Below are positions 50,492-59,755 of a stretch of DNA of 64,000 bases, in pieces (the stretch's first letter is position 1; each line of letters starts with the position of its first letter). A program made the translations under genes and the position numbers. Below the pieces are notes generated by a model. That model was not told where the DNA came from. It made no database searches and saw only the letters and a program-made list of their open reading frames with translations. The stretch is from Pseudomonas fluorescens (GTDB lineage Bacteria > Pseudomonadota > Gammaproteobacteria > Pseudomonadales > Pseudomonadaceae). The stretch is taken from the NCBI RefSeq assembly GCF_902498195.1, contig NZ_CABVIY010000005.1:1-64000 (forward strand), given 5' to 3'.

Positions 50492-53241
50492 GTGCCGGGG
50501 ACAAACTCTTCGGGCGCTTGCTTAACCGTCACCCGTCACCGCCCCAGGAAAGCCTGGCGCCACCGAGTGTGCTCAGCGTCGGTTTGCAGGTGCATCTGGA
50601 CGCCGAAGGCCGGGTGCTGCACCTGACCGGTCCGCTGCGGCACGGGCTGGCGCAACAGATACCCGCGGCACAGGCGCCGAATCTGCTGGATTTCCTGTTG
50701 CCCCACAGCAGCCTTGAGGTCGAAGGTTCACCCGCCGACTGGCAGGGGCAACTTCTGGATCTGGACTTTTACGGCCTCAACGGCCAAACCCTGCATCTGC
50801 GGGGCTGGGTCCAGCCGCTGGCCGACGCCTGGCTGCTGCAGCTGCTGGACATCGGCGACCTGTTGCTCGAACGCCGGCAATCGCGACTGCGCGAGCAATG
50901 CCAGGTGCTGGCGGTGCACATCGGCGAGCAGTTGCGCCTGTGCAGCCTGACGCGCTTGCCCGAGGTGTTGAGCGAGCAACTGCAAGCCCTGGCCCAGCGC
51001 TTTCACATCCCGTGCATCGCCCTGGCATTGCTCGACGAGCAGGAACAGGGTTGGCAGATTCACCAGCACTACGCAGCGGTGGAGGCCCCGCAACTGTGGC
51101 AAAACGGCCAGCGCCTGGGCACCGGCCTCGACAGCCTCAACGGCTCCACGCCCCAGCACCTGAAACTGATGGAGCACCCGCGCCTGCAACGCACCTTCGG
51201 CAATGCCGAGGGTTTTGTCGTGCCCTATCACGATGCGCAAGGGGTGGCGGCCTGGCTGCTTTGTGGTTGTTTTTCGGTGCATCAACGGGCACCCGATGTC
51301 GGCGAACGCGACTGGCTGCAATTTGCCGCCGCGCTCGCCAGCCCCGTGCTGGAGCGCGTGCGTGAACACCGGCATCACCTGCAATTGGAGCGCCTCGAAT
51401 CCTTGCAAACGTTGCTCGGCACCGGGTGGTGGGAGCTGTTTAGCGACAGCGCCGAGGTGCAATTGGCGCCATCGCTGGCCACCGCCCTGAACCTTGCCAG
51501 CGCACGTTTGCCATTGACCGATTGGCTTGAGCACGTGCACCCCACCGACCGCGAAGAACTGCGCAGTCGCCTGCAAGCCTTGCAGGACGAAGGCACGCCA
51601 CTGTTGCTGTGCGTGCGCCTGTATCACCCCGACACGGGCGCACCGCCGGACTGGTATCGACTGCAAGGCCAGGCCCTGGGCGTGGGCAAGAACCGCCGCG
51701 TCGTGGGCTTCATGCTCGACATCAGCGACATCAAAAACCAGGAGCAACAGGCCGCGGCGGCCCATGCGCGGCTGGACAACCTGATCGCCCGTTCGCCCGC
51801 CGTGATTTACGTCCAGCGCTATGTCGAAGGGGCGTTGCAACCGACCTTTTTCAGCGACAGCCTGATGCCGTTGCTCGGCTGGACACTCGCCGAGTGCAGC
51901 GGCGCGGCATGGGTGGAACGACTTCACCCCGAGGACCGCGACCGTTATTTCGAGCGCACCCGCCAGCTGTTGCGCGAGGGCTCGGTGAGCGCCCGCTATC
52001 GGTTGCGCGACAGTCGCGGCGATTACCACTGGCTGCTCGATGAAGCCAAGTTGCTGCGCGACGATCTTGGCTTGCCGGTCGAAGCCGTGGGCCTGTGGCT
52101 GGATGTCACCGAAGCGACCCTGGCCGCCGAGCAGGTCAAACGGAGCGAGGAGCGCTACCGGATTCTGGTGGAAGATTCACCGGCGATGATTTGCCGCTAC
52201 CGCCCGGACCTGACCCTGACGTTCGGCAACACGCCGCTGGCGACTTACCTGGAGTGCTCGGCGGATCAACTGCCGGGGGTCAACCTGGGCAGCTGGATGT
52301 CATCGGAGCAGCGCGAAGCCTTCACCCGCCGCCTGAGCCAGTTGACCCCGGACTTCCCGGTCAGCACCGCCGAGATCAATCTGCAATTGCCCGGCCGGGA
52401 ACACGCCTGGTGGGTCTGGTCGGATCGCGGCGTGTTCGACCCGCAAGGCCAGCTGCTGGAGATCCAGGCCGTGGGCCGCGACAACACCGAAGTACGACGC
52501 TCCCAGCAACAGCTCACGCAAAGCGCGAAAATGGCCACCCTGGGTGAAATGGCCACCGGCCTGGCCCATGAAATCAACCAGCCGCTGAACGTGATGCGCA
52601 TGGCCATCGTCAATGTGCTCAAGCGCCTGGAAAAAGGCGATGTGCAAATCGATTACCTGACCGACAAGCTCAAGCGCATCGACACGCAGGTGCAGCGCGC
52701 CGCGCGCGTGGTGGACCACATGCGCGTGTTCGGCCGCCGCTCGGAGATCGAGCAACAGCCGTTCAACCCGGCGCAGGCCATCGAGGGCACGCTGTCACTG
52801 TTGGCCGAAGGCATGCGGGGCAAAGGGGTTGATGTGCGCGTCACTGAACCGGTGTTCGAGGTGCAGGTGCGCGGTCATGTCGATCAGCTGGAACAGGTGC
52901 TGATCAACCTGATGGTCAATGCCCGGGATGCGCTGCTCGGTCAGCGCGAAGCCGATGCGGACTTCAGGCCGTGGATTTCGCTGTACGCCGAACGGGATGA
53001 ACAGTCGGTGCGACTGTGGGTCGAGGACAACGGTGGCGGCATTGACCCGCGTTTGCTGGAGCGGATTTTCGAGCCGTTCTTCACCACCAAACCGGTGGGC
53101 GTCGGCACCGGCCTGGGGCTGTCGGTGAGCTACGGCATTGTCGAGAACATGGGCGGCAAGCTCAGCGTGCGCAACTCGACCGAAGGCGCGCGCTTCTGCA
53201 TCGAACTGCCGATCGTGCCGCTGGATCAGATCACCAGGTAG
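50488..53241 (+). CDS. pprA: PAS-domain sensor histidine kinase PprA
   Basis: A 917-residue cytoplasmic-looking sensor kinase with a GAF-like region (~170-300), several PAS/PAC segments (~300-675), a HisKA domain (His in EMATGLAHEINQPLNVMRMA) and an HATPase_c domain with N, G1 and G2 boxes (LINLMVNARDALL, WVEDNGGGID, GTGLGLSVSYGI). It is the likely partner of PprB; length and locus match PprA of P. aeruginosa. It starts with TTG, overlapping tadE by four bases; no good ATG lies nearby. Its end overlaps tadG by 16 bp. Confidence 0.9.
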   Translation: MSAGDKLFGRLLNRHPSPPQESLAPPSVLSVGLQVHLDAEGRVLHLTGPLRHGLAQQIPAAQAPNLLDFLLPHSSLEVEGSPADWQGQLLDLDFYGLNGQTLHLRGWVQPLADAWLLQLLDIGDLLLERRQSRLREQCQVLAVHIGEQLRLCSLTRLPEVLSEQLQALAQRFHIPCIALALLDEQEQGWQIHQHYAAVEAPQLWQNGQRLGTGLDSLNGSTPQHLKLMEHPRLQRTFGNAEGFVVPYHDAQGVAAWLLCGCFSVHQRAPDVGERDWLQFAAALASPVLERVREHRHHLQLERLESLQTLLGTGWWELFSDSAEVQLAPSLATALNLASARLPLTDWLEHVHPTDREELRSRLQALQDEGTPLLLCVRLYHPDTGAPPDWYRLQGQALGVGKNRRVVGFMLDISDIKNQEQQAAAAHARLDNLIARSPAVIYVQRYVEGALQPTFFSDSLMPLLGWTLAECSGAAWVERLHPEDRDRYFERTRQLLREGSVSARYRLRDSRGDYHWLLDEAKLLRDDLGLPVEAVGLWLDVTEATLAAEQVKRSEERYRILVEDSPAMICRYRPDLTLTFGNTPLATYLECSADQLPGVNLGSWMSSEQREAFTRRLSQLTPDFPVSTAEINLQLPGREHAWWVWSDRGVFDPQGQLLEIQAVGRDNTEVRRSQQQLTQSAKMATLGEMATGLAHEINQPLNVMRMAIVNVLKRLEKGDVQIDYLTDKLKRIDTQVQRAARVVDHMRVFGRRSEIEQQPFNPAQAIEGTLSLLAEGMRGKGVDVRVTEPVFEVQVRGHVDQLEQVLINLMVNARDALLGQREADADFRPWISLYAERDEQSVRLWVEDNGGGIDPRLLERIFEPFFTTKPVGVGTGLGLSVSYGIVENMGGKLSVRNSTEGARFCIELPIVPLDQITR

Positions 53242-55151
53242 GCTTTGCCTTTCTCGCCGCAGGTCAGGTTGAAACCGACGTCGACCTTATTGACCTCGAT
53301 CCCCAGGTTCATCAGCAGATTGTCGATGAGCGGGTCGACCAGCGGTGCGAGCAGGCCGGTGATGGCCGGGATCAGCAGGCCTGTGACTTCCTTCAGTGCC
53401 GACGTCAACGTGTTGAGCAGCCCCCCCAACACATTGCCAAACTTCGGCTCATGATCAATCAGCTCGAAACCCGTCAGCGCGGATTTCAAACTGCCCACCA
53501 TTGCGGACATCACAACCGGGTGCGTCGGGTCCGGTGACACATTGACCTCATGGGGATTGGCATAGGTGTAGTTGGATTCGGTTTTGCCGACAATCTCGCT
53601 GTCAATCAGTAGCTCGGTGCCGCCCCCGCCAAAGGGAATTCGCGGGTCGCAGTCCGACAAGCTCCTGCATTTCTGCGAGCCGATATCGACCAGGGTTAAT
53701 GGCGACAAGCTTGAATCCAGCGAGGTCGAGAGCCAGATCGAGTCGTTGATCCGGCCGACCTTGACTTGCAGGGCCGAAATTTCGGTGGTGGCGGTCAGGC
53801 TTTTGCTGGTCGGGGTGGCGCAGGAGTAGTCGGTGACATAACTACTGCCCTTGCCGGCTTCCAGGCCGAGGTCCAGGCTCACTCCATTGGGCAGGAGTTG
53901 CAGGTCGGCATGGGTGCAGTTGCCGAACAGACAACCCGACGACAGCAACACATTGATCAGCCCCACCACCGGCTTCAGGATCGCGTTGACCAGTTTCATC
54001 ACATTATCGAGCAGCGACAGGTCAAGCGACACCAGGATGCGTACCTGCGCGGTGCGCACATAAATCCTGTTCGCCCCCAACGGGGCGATTTTCGCCAGCG
54101 CCGGGTCGCCGACGGCGGAGAACTGCGGGGGCTGAATGACTTTTATGCGCGTCGTCACCCCGGCCAGTCCCAACAGGTTGACCGGCAACACCGCGTTCAC
54201 CGCGCTGTTCTTGTTCGCCAGTTGCACAAAGCCCTGAATCAGCTGAAACAGCTGCACCGTGGCGTCCAGGCCCGCCGCTTGCGTGCCGGTTTGCAGCGCC
54301 AGCAAATCACCCAGCTTGATCGGCGAAGCACCGGTGGCCGCCACTTGCAGTTTGGCCAGGGCGGTGTTGACCTGCGCCGTGGCGCCATTGAGTTTCACCA
54401 CATCGGCGGCGGCCTTGATGAATTGGGTCACACCCGCCTCAGTGGTCAGCAACTGGGTGTAGTTGCCGGCCTCGACGCCTATTTCAATGGCGAGCTGGTC
54501 CATGAACTTCAGCAGATTGATGTCGGTCTTGACCAACCCGTCCCAGCCACCGACGGTCAGGTTGACGTTGCCCCCCAGCAAGGTCGAAAACAACGGGTTC
54601 AGCAGGTTCGACCTGGCGCTGTCGACCCCCAGCAAGGTGCTGCGGATGCTCAGCTGTGCCAGCGTCTGTTTCGGTTCGGCGGCGACAGCGGTGGCGTTGA
54701 GCCGGGTACTGAGGCCCACCGGTGCACCGGACAGCAAGGCGCCAATACCGGCCGCCACGCTGGTGGTGACGGTACGGCTGGCGATGACTTGCACGGCGGC
54801 GGTTTTGCCGGGATCAGCGGTGAATATCCGCAGGTGATTGGCATCGATTTGCACGGTGCCGCAACTGACTTTCAGCGTGCTGTCCGCGTCGACGGTAAAA
54901 CCGTTGCGCGTGGCGCTTTGCGTGGCGTAGGTGGTCGCCGTCTGGTCGGGTTTGCAACGGCCGTCACGGGTCACGGCTTCGAGGGCTGCGGTGTCGGCCA
55001 CCCGTTGCAGCTTGCGCTGTTCCAGGTAAAGCCTGCCGGAGTCGATCACCAGCAGGGTGAACCCCAGTGCCAGCGCCAGGGTGCCAGCCGCCATCAAACC
55101 GATCGCCCCCCGTTGCCGGGCCGGACCGCGAAACTGCATGCGGGGCAACAT
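53226..55151 (-). CDS. tadG: Tad pilus protein TadG
   Basis: A 641-residue Tad protein. An N-terminal TadG_N segment (ARQRGAIGLMAAGTLALALG at ~12-31, followed by DSGRLYLEQRKLQRVADTAA) anchors it in the membrane. The rest is a large periplasmic domain without a recognisable von Willebrand metal site. It is thought to act late in fibre assembly. Start at 55151 follows AAGGAG six bases upstream. It is convergent with pprA, overlapping by 16 bp. Confidence 0.88.
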   Translation of the reverse strand: MLPRMQFRGPARQRGAIGLMAAGTLALALGFTLLVIDSGRLYLEQRKLQRVADTAALEAVTRDGRCKPDQTATTYATQSATRNGFTVDADSTLKVSCGTVQIDANHLRIFTADPGKTAAVQVIASRTVTTSVAAGIGALLSGAPVGLSTRLNATAVAAEPKQTLAQLSIRSTLLGVDSARSNLLNPLFSTLLGGNVNLTVGGWDGLVKTDINLLKFMDQLAIEIGVEAGNYTQLLTTEAGVTQFIKAAADVVKLNGATAQVNTALAKLQVAATGASPIKLGDLLALQTGTQAAGLDATVQLFQLIQGFVQLANKNSAVNAVLPVNLLGLAGVTTRIKVIQPPQFSAVGDPALAKIAPLGANRIYVRTAQVRILVSLDLSLLDNVMKLVNAILKPVVGLINVLLSSGCLFGNCTHADLQLLPNGVSLDLGLEAGKGSSYVTDYSCATPTSKSLTATTEISALQVKVGRINDSIWLSTSLDSSLSPLTLVDIGSQKCRSLSDCDPRIPFGGGGTELLIDSEIVGKTESNYTYANPHEVNVSPDPTHPVVMSAMVGSLKSALTGFELIDHEPKFGNVLGGLLNTLTSALKEVTGLLIPAITGLLAPLVDPLIDNLLMNLGIEVNKVDVGFNLTCGEKGKAYLVI

Positions 55152-55265
55152 CGCGCACTCCTTTGCCGGCCCATGGCCGAGCGCAACCTCCATTGGTGTG
55201 AAGGAGTGTAGACAAGCGATGGGGTGGTTGCTGGCAACTCGCCAGCGCAGACAACAAAAAACCCT

Positions 55266-55353
55266 GTGGGAGCGGGCTTGCTCGCGAAGGGGGAGCGTCA
55301 GGCGAAATCGTTGTCGGCTGAGCGACCGCCTTCGCGAGCAAGCCCGCTCCCAC
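55266..55353. repeat. REP pair (REPIN)
   Basis: Convergent REP palindromes with the standard core between the tadG promoter and the first DUF4136 gene stop. Confidence 0.9.
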
Positions 55354-55385
55354 AGGGGAGTTGGTGGTGTTTGCGGATGAGGTGT

Positions 55386-55946
55386 TTATCCGTGAGGTGG
55401 ATAGTTGGCCAATATCCGGGTGACCGTTTCGCGGATCGCATTGCTGCGATCGGAGGGGTTCGGTGTACGGCTGAGGATCTGTTCATCACTGCCACGCCAC
55501 ACCAGCTTGCCGTCCTTGCCGTCGAGCAGGTCGATCTGGAGGGTCGCCACCTTGTAGTTCACCAGGCGCGTTTCGTTGTACATCGGTGCGCCCCAGTAGC
55601 CGTACCACGGGTTGCCCCAACCGCCGCCGTAGTTGGTGGTCACCTGTTGCTGGCGCTCTTCGACAATCAGGTAGGTCTGCACACTCAAGTCACCCTTGGC
55701 ACCGGGTGCGGCCTGGCGCAGGCCACGCTGGTCCAGTTGATCGGTCACCGACTGGCGCACACGTTGCTCGGTCAGGTCGCTCTTGATTCGTGGATCATCA
55801 GGGCGGTATTGCAGGGCGGGTTCCTTCCAGCTCCAGCTGCGATAGGCCGCGAAGTCGCGGCTGGCATCGAAGTCATGATTGACCTGGTTGGCGGCGCAGG
55901 CACTGAGCAGCGCGACCACGGCCAGTAACACAAGACGGCGGAACAT
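55386..55946 (-). CDS. DUF4136 lipoprotein (first copy)
   Basis: A 186-residue lipoprotein: signal ending at Cys17 (LLSACAANQ), then a DUF4136 domain. The core motifs are YRSWSWKEPALQYR, QLDQRGLRQ, a Gly/Tyr/Trp-rich loop (YGGGWGNPWYGYWG) and LQIDLLDGKDGKLVWRG. Function unknown. It is similar in layout to the next gene upstream (56001-56618); the pair look like an old duplication. Confidence 0.87.
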   Translation of the reverse strand: MFRRLVLLAVVALLSACAANQVNHDFDASRDFAAYRSWSWKEPALQYRPDDPRIKSDLTEQRVRQSVTDQLDQRGLRQAAPGAKGDLSVQTYLIVEERQQQVTTNYGGGWGNPWYGYWGAPMYNETRLVNYKVATLQIDLLDGKDGKLVWRGSDEQILSRTPNPSDRSNAIRETVTRILANYPPHG

Positions 55947-56000
55947 GATGATTCTCCGGTTGAAGACATGAACCTGCGAAACGCTTCTTATCTACAGAAG

Positions 56001-56618
56001 CTAACTGGGAGGATACGCCGACATGGCCTTTTCCACAGCTTCCCTGATGGCGTCCGCCTGCTGGCCCTGCGTACCCCGGCTGCTGGTTTCAGCGCTGGAA
56101 CTCCACACCGGTTGACCGCTTTGCGCATCGAACATGTCCACCTGCACCACGACCACTTGTTCCTCATAAGTGCGCACGATCGGGACGCTGCCGTACATGC
56201 CGTACCCCGGACCGTAACCGTAGCGGTTGTAGCCGCCGTAACCGCCGTAATACCCGTAGTCGTCCTGAACCTGGCGCAGGCGGGTTTCCAGGCGCAGGGC
56301 CGCGCTGACAAACAGGTCCGCCGGGCGATTGTCATGCAGCGGGCGCAAGCCACGTTGATCGAGGGCATTGCTCACCGCCTCGGCGACCTGCGCCGAGTCC
56401 GCCCACGCGGTGCCCGGCGGCAGATCGCCGTTGAGCCAGGCCCAACTGCGGTAACGCCCGTAGTCACGGGGTGGCGCGGGATAGGCACTGCGGTCGAACG
56501 TATTGGCCGCTTGCGGCGGTGCCGGCGGGATGGGGTTGGAAGATGCCACATACGGGTTGCTGCCCTGGCAGGCCGCCAGCGCCAGGCAAATCACCAACAA
56601 CCCTGAACGACTTTTCAT
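56001..56618 (-). CDS. DUF4136 lipoprotein (second copy)
   Basis: A 205-residue lipoprotein: signal ending at Cys18 (LALAACQGSN), then a DUF4136 domain with YRSWAWLNGDLPPGTAWADS, ALDQRGLRPL, a Gly/Tyr-rich loop (YGGYGGYNRYGYGPGYG) and QVDMFDAQSGQPVW. Function unknown. It lies 12 bp after cmoM and 54 bp before the other copy, so the row could be one operon. Confidence 0.87.
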   Translation of the reverse strand: MKSRSGLLVICLALAACQGSNPYVASSNPIPPAPPQAANTFDRSAYPAPPRDYGRYRSWAWLNGDLPPGTAWADSAQVAEAVSNALDQRGLRPLHDNRPADLFVSAALRLETRLRQVQDDYGYYGGYGGYNRYGYGPGYGMYGSVPIVRTYEEQVVVVQVDMFDAQSGQPVWSSSAETSSRGTQGQQADAIREAVEKAMSAYPPS

Positions 56619-56630
56619 TTCGCGCTCCGA

Positions 56631-57380
56631 TCAGATCGGCCGACAGATCCAGTGCAAGTAACGTCCAAGCCCGGCAAAACTGGGGTGGCGACGGTGCGCC
56701 AGTTCCATTTCGAGCAAGTCCACCAGTTCGGCGCGGGCCTGGAATTCCACGGGCATGTAGTCGTGGAACACCCGCACTCCACTCTGTGTTTCGACCTGCC
56801 ACATGCCCTCAAGTTGCGCCGCCAGTTCCCGTGGATCGAGTGGCTGCTGCGGGGTCAGGCTCTGCTTCTCTCCGGCCATGTCGTTCTTGCGCATCTTGCG
56901 GAAATGGCCCTTGAGCAAGTTGCGATAGATCAGCGCATCGCGGTTGTAGAACGCCAGGGACAGCCAACCGTCGGCCTTGGTCAGTTGATGCAGGACCGGC
57001 AGGATCGCGTGCGGTTCGGCCAGCCATTCCAGGACGGCATGGCACAGCACCAGATCGTAGGGTTCGGTGAGCTGACCGAGCAGGTCCTGCCACGGTGCCT
57101 GGATGAACGTTGCCGTTTGCCCGGCCTCGGCGAAGCGTTGGCGGGCGCCTTCGAGCATGGGCTCGGCAGGCTCGGCCAATGTCACCTGATGGCCGCGTTC
57201 GGCCAGCCACAACGACATGTGGCCCAGACCGGCGCCGATGTCCAGCACCCGCAGCGGCCGGTCCGGCAAGGTTTCGGCCAGGTCGGCCTGCAGCACCGCC
57301 AGGCGAATCGCGCCCTTGGCACCGCCATAGATTTTTTCCGCGAAACGTGTCGCCAGTTGATCGAAATGACGGTCGCTCAT
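56631..57380 (-). CDS. cmoM: tRNA cmo5U methyltransferase CmoM
   Basis: A 249-residue SAM-dependent methyltransferase matching CmoM (formerly SmtA). It has the N-terminus DRHFDQLATRFAEKIYGGAK, the SAM-binding VLDIGAGLGHMSL, LCHAVLEWLAEPHAIL, LAFYNRDALI and the GVRVFHDYMP motif. CmoM methylates 5-carboxymethoxyuridine in the tRNA wobble position. Its ATG overlaps the stop of the upstream MazG-like gene by one base. Confidence 0.9.
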   Translation of the reverse strand: MSDRHFDQLATRFAEKIYGGAKGAIRLAVLQADLAETLPDRPLRVLDIGAGLGHMSLWLAERGHQVTLAEPAEPMLEGARQRFAEAGQTATFIQAPWQDLLGQLTEPYDLVLCHAVLEWLAEPHAILPVLHQLTKADGWLSLAFYNRDALIYRNLLKGHFRKMRKNDMAGEKQSLTPQQPLDPRELAAQLEGMWQVETQSGVRVFHDYMPVEFQARAELVDLLEMELAHRRHPSFAGLGRYLHWICRPI

Positions 57381-57682
57381 CAGCTGAACCTCCGTTCGCT
57401 GTCGGCCAGTTTGCTGCGCACCACGTCATTCATGTCCAGGCCCAACTCACTGCACAGCAACAAGAGATAAAGCACGATATCGCCGATTTCCTGCCCGGCA
57501 TGGGCCAGTTTGTCCGCCGGCAACTGGCGCGACTGGTCTTCGGTCAGCCACTGGAAAATCTCCACCAGCTCGGCCATTTCGACACTCGCGGCCATGGCCA
57601 GGTTTTTCGGGCTGTGAAATTGCCGCCATTCATTGCGATCACGGATGGCGTGCAGGCGTTCGGTCAGTTCAACAAGGTTCAT
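57380..57682 (-). CDS. MazG-like nucleotide pyrophosphohydrolase
   Basis: A 100-residue all-alpha NTP-PPase. The metal-binding acidic residues are in SVEMAELVEIFQWL (EEEE-type helix) and GQEIGDIVLYLLLL (ExxD). Single-domain members often hydrolyse dCTP or modified nucleotides. AGGAG is seven bases before the chosen ATG; a 28-residue longer frame lacks features. It is coupled to cmoM. Confidence 0.88.
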   Translation of the reverse strand: MNLVELTERLHAIRDRNEWRQFHSPKNLAMAASVEMAELVEIFQWLTEDQSRQLPADKLAHAGQEIGDIVLYLLLLCSELGLDMNDVVRSKLADSERRFS

Positions 57683-57766
57683 CGGGCTCTCCTGAAGGCG
57701 TATAGCTTCGGGGGGATGACGGGGGAAGGCAAGTGACAACGATCGAGTGGTCAGCCCTGTTTCCAT

Positions 57767-57854
57767 GTGGGAGCGGGCTTGCTCGCGAAAGCGGTATTCC
57801 AGTCGGTATCTTCATCAACGGACTCACCGCTTTCGCGAGCAAGCCCGCTCCCAC
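57767..57854. repeat. REP pair (REPIN)
   Basis: Convergent REP palindromes with the standard core between the MazG-like gene and a small membrane-protein gene. Confidence 0.9.
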
Positions 57855-57940
57855 AGTTACGATGCAACGCTCTATGCTTGTGGGGAACTAGCCACCGTGC
57901 TCAATGGCCCAACGCTCGAACTCATCAGGATGCTCATTCC

Positions 57941-58234
57941 ATGCAGGTAGAAGGTTTTTTCGAATGGCTCGGCCAGGCGATTGGCACAGTCATCCGGTTC
58001 ATCGTTGACGCCCTCAGCGGCGTGTTCCAGTGGGTGAGCCGTGCCAGCAGCAACTTTGTCGACGGCCTGTCCCGTGCACTGGGCATGGACACCTCGATCA
58101 TCAGCATCGTCGTGCTGATTCTCGGCCTGGTGTTGCTGTGGTCGGCCATCCGCGCGTTCATGAATGCGTCGATCATCATGGGCATCATCTGGCTGATGCT
58201 AGGGCTGTGGCTGCTCAGCTGGATCATGCATTAG
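57941..58234 (+). CDS. Small membrane protein, 97 aa
   Basis: A 97-residue protein of unknown function. An amphipathic N-terminal half (FFEWLGQAIGTVIRFIVDAL) is followed by two hydrophobic segments (ISIVVLILGLVLLWSAI; IIMGIIWLMLGLWLLSWI). It probably sits in the inner membrane. A longer frame through the REP pair is rejected. No operon partner; REP pairs flank it on both sides. Confidence 0.78.
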   Translation: MQVEGFFEWLGQAIGTVIRFIVDALSGVFQWVSRASSNFVDGLSRALGMDTSIISIVVLILGLVLLWSAIRAFMNASIIMGIIWLMLGLWLLSWIMH

Positions 58235-58243
58235 CCCCCCACT

Positions 58244-58331
58244 GTGGGAGCGGGCTTGCTCGCGAAGGCGCCCGATCAGCCGATGACGATTTCGCCTGAC
58301 TCTGCGCTTTCGCGAGCAAGCCCGCTCCCAC
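58244..58331. repeat. REP pair (REPIN)
   Basis: Convergent REP palindromes with the standard core between the small membrane protein and dinF. Confidence 0.9.
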
Positions 58332-58397
58332 ATTTGTACTGCGGTGTTTTAAGGATTGAGTTCACCGCTACAATGCCCGCTCCCCCAAGGAGCCTGC

Positions 58398-59744
58398 ATG
58401 TCCAACCTGATTGCCGACTGGCGCGACCGCCCTACCCATCGACGGGTCTGGGCGCTGGCGGCGCCGATGATTCTTTCCAACATTTCCGTACCGCTGGTGG
58501 CGCTGGTCGACAGCACCGTCATCGGTCACCTGCCCCATGCCCATCAACTCGGCGCCGTTGCGGTCGGGTCCAGCCTGTACACCTTCCTTGCCTGGGCCAT
58601 GGGCTTTCTGCGCATGGGCTCCACCGGGTTTGCCGCCCAGGCCGCCGGGCGCGGCGATGGCGCGGCGTTGCGGCAGATCTTGTTGCAGGGGCTGCTGCTG
58701 GCCTTGGGACTGTCGATCGTGTTGGGTGCGGTGGGCGTGCCGTTAAGCGGGGTCGCGCTGCATTTCATGCAGCCGTCGGCGGAATTGGACCAAATGACCC
58801 GCGAATTCTTTCATACCCGTTTGTTCGGGCTGCCCGCGGCGCTGGCCAGTTATGCGCTGGTCGGCTGGTTTCTCGGCACGCAAAACGCCCGCGCGCCGCT
58901 GGTGATACTGCTGGGCACCAACCTGGTGAACATCGCCCTTAACCTGTGGTTTGTCCTCGGCCTGGAATGGGGCGTGGCCGGCGCGGCCAGGGCCTCGGTG
59001 ATCGCCGAGTGGACCGGCGCCCTGATCGGCCTGCTGATGACCCGCCAGGCCCTGCGCGCCTACCCGGGGCACATCGTCTGGGCGGCGCTGGGGCTGTGGC
59101 GCAGTTGGCGGCCCCTGCTGGCGGTCAATCGCGACATCTTCATCCGTAGCCTGGCGCTGCAATCGGTGTTTTTCCTGATCACCGTGCAAGGCGCGCGGCT
59201 GGGGGATGCCACCGTCGCCGCCAACGCCCTGCTGCTCAACGGCTTGCTGTTGACGGCCCATGCGCTCGATGGCCTGGCCCACGCCGTGGAGGCCCTGTGC
59301 GGGCATGCCATCGGCGCTCGCGACCGCGACGCCCTGCGCCGCTCGCTGGTGGTGGCCTGCGGCTGGTCGTTGCTGGCGAGCCTGGGGTTTGCGCTGGTGT
59401 TTCTGTTGGCCGGGCACCTGTTCATCGAGATGCAAACCGACATTGCCAGCGTGCGCGACACCGCGTTCATCTACCTGCCCTACCTCGCCGCGCTGCCGCT
59501 GATCGCCGTCTGGAGCTACCTGCTGGACGGGCTGTTCATCGGCGCCACCCGCGCCCGGGAAATGCGCAATGGCATGCTGCTGACGGTGGCCTTGCTGGTG
59601 CCGTTCGCCTGGGCGCTCCAAGGGTGGGGCAACCATGGCCTGTGGATAACCTTCCTGCTGTTCATGTCGCTGCGCAGCCTGACCCTTGGCGTCATCGCCT
59701 GGCGCCTGCGCCGCAACGACGGCTGGTTCGCCCGCGCACACTGA
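58398..59744 (+). CDS. dinF: MATE family efflux transporter DinF
   Basis: A 448-residue MATE exporter with twelve predicted segments. It closely follows E. coli DinF: ALAAPMILSNISVPLVALVD near the N-terminus, RMGSTGFAAQAAGRGD, VGWFLGTQNARAPL, and YLLDGLFIGATRAREMRN near the C-terminus. It exports toxic or oxidising compounds by cation exchange. AAGGAG precedes the start. No LexA site could be confirmed upstream. Confidence 0.92.
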   Translation: MSNLIADWRDRPTHRRVWALAAPMILSNISVPLVALVDSTVIGHLPHAHQLGAVAVGSSLYTFLAWAMGFLRMGSTGFAAQAAGRGDGAALRQILLQGLLLALGLSIVLGAVGVPLSGVALHFMQPSAELDQMTREFFHTRLFGLPAALASYALVGWFLGTQNARAPLVILLGTNLVNIALNLWFVLGLEWGVAGAARASVIAEWTGALIGLLMTRQALRAYPGHIVWAALGLWRSWRPLLAVNRDIFIRSLALQSVFFLITVQGARLGDATVAANALLLNGLLLTAHALDGLAHAVEALCGHAIGARDRDALRRSLVVACGWSLLASLGFALVFLLAGHLFIEMQTDIASVRDTAFIYLPYLAALPLIAVWSYLLDGLFIGATRAREMRNGMLLTVALLVPFAWALQGWGNHGLWITFLLFMSLRSLTLGVIAWRLRRNDGWFARAH

Positions 59745-59755
59745 AACCCGGGTGC

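Noticed and set aside
9991..58331. Regularly repeated palindromes resembling a CRISPR array
   Set aside because: The repeats are dispersed over 48 kb at operon ends in inverted pairs, which is the REP pattern; there are no cas genes.
59641..59649. Another exact DnaA-box 9-mer inside dinF
   Set aside because: It codes a conserved Leu-Trp-Ile-Thr stretch and is single, so no regulatory meaning is claimed.
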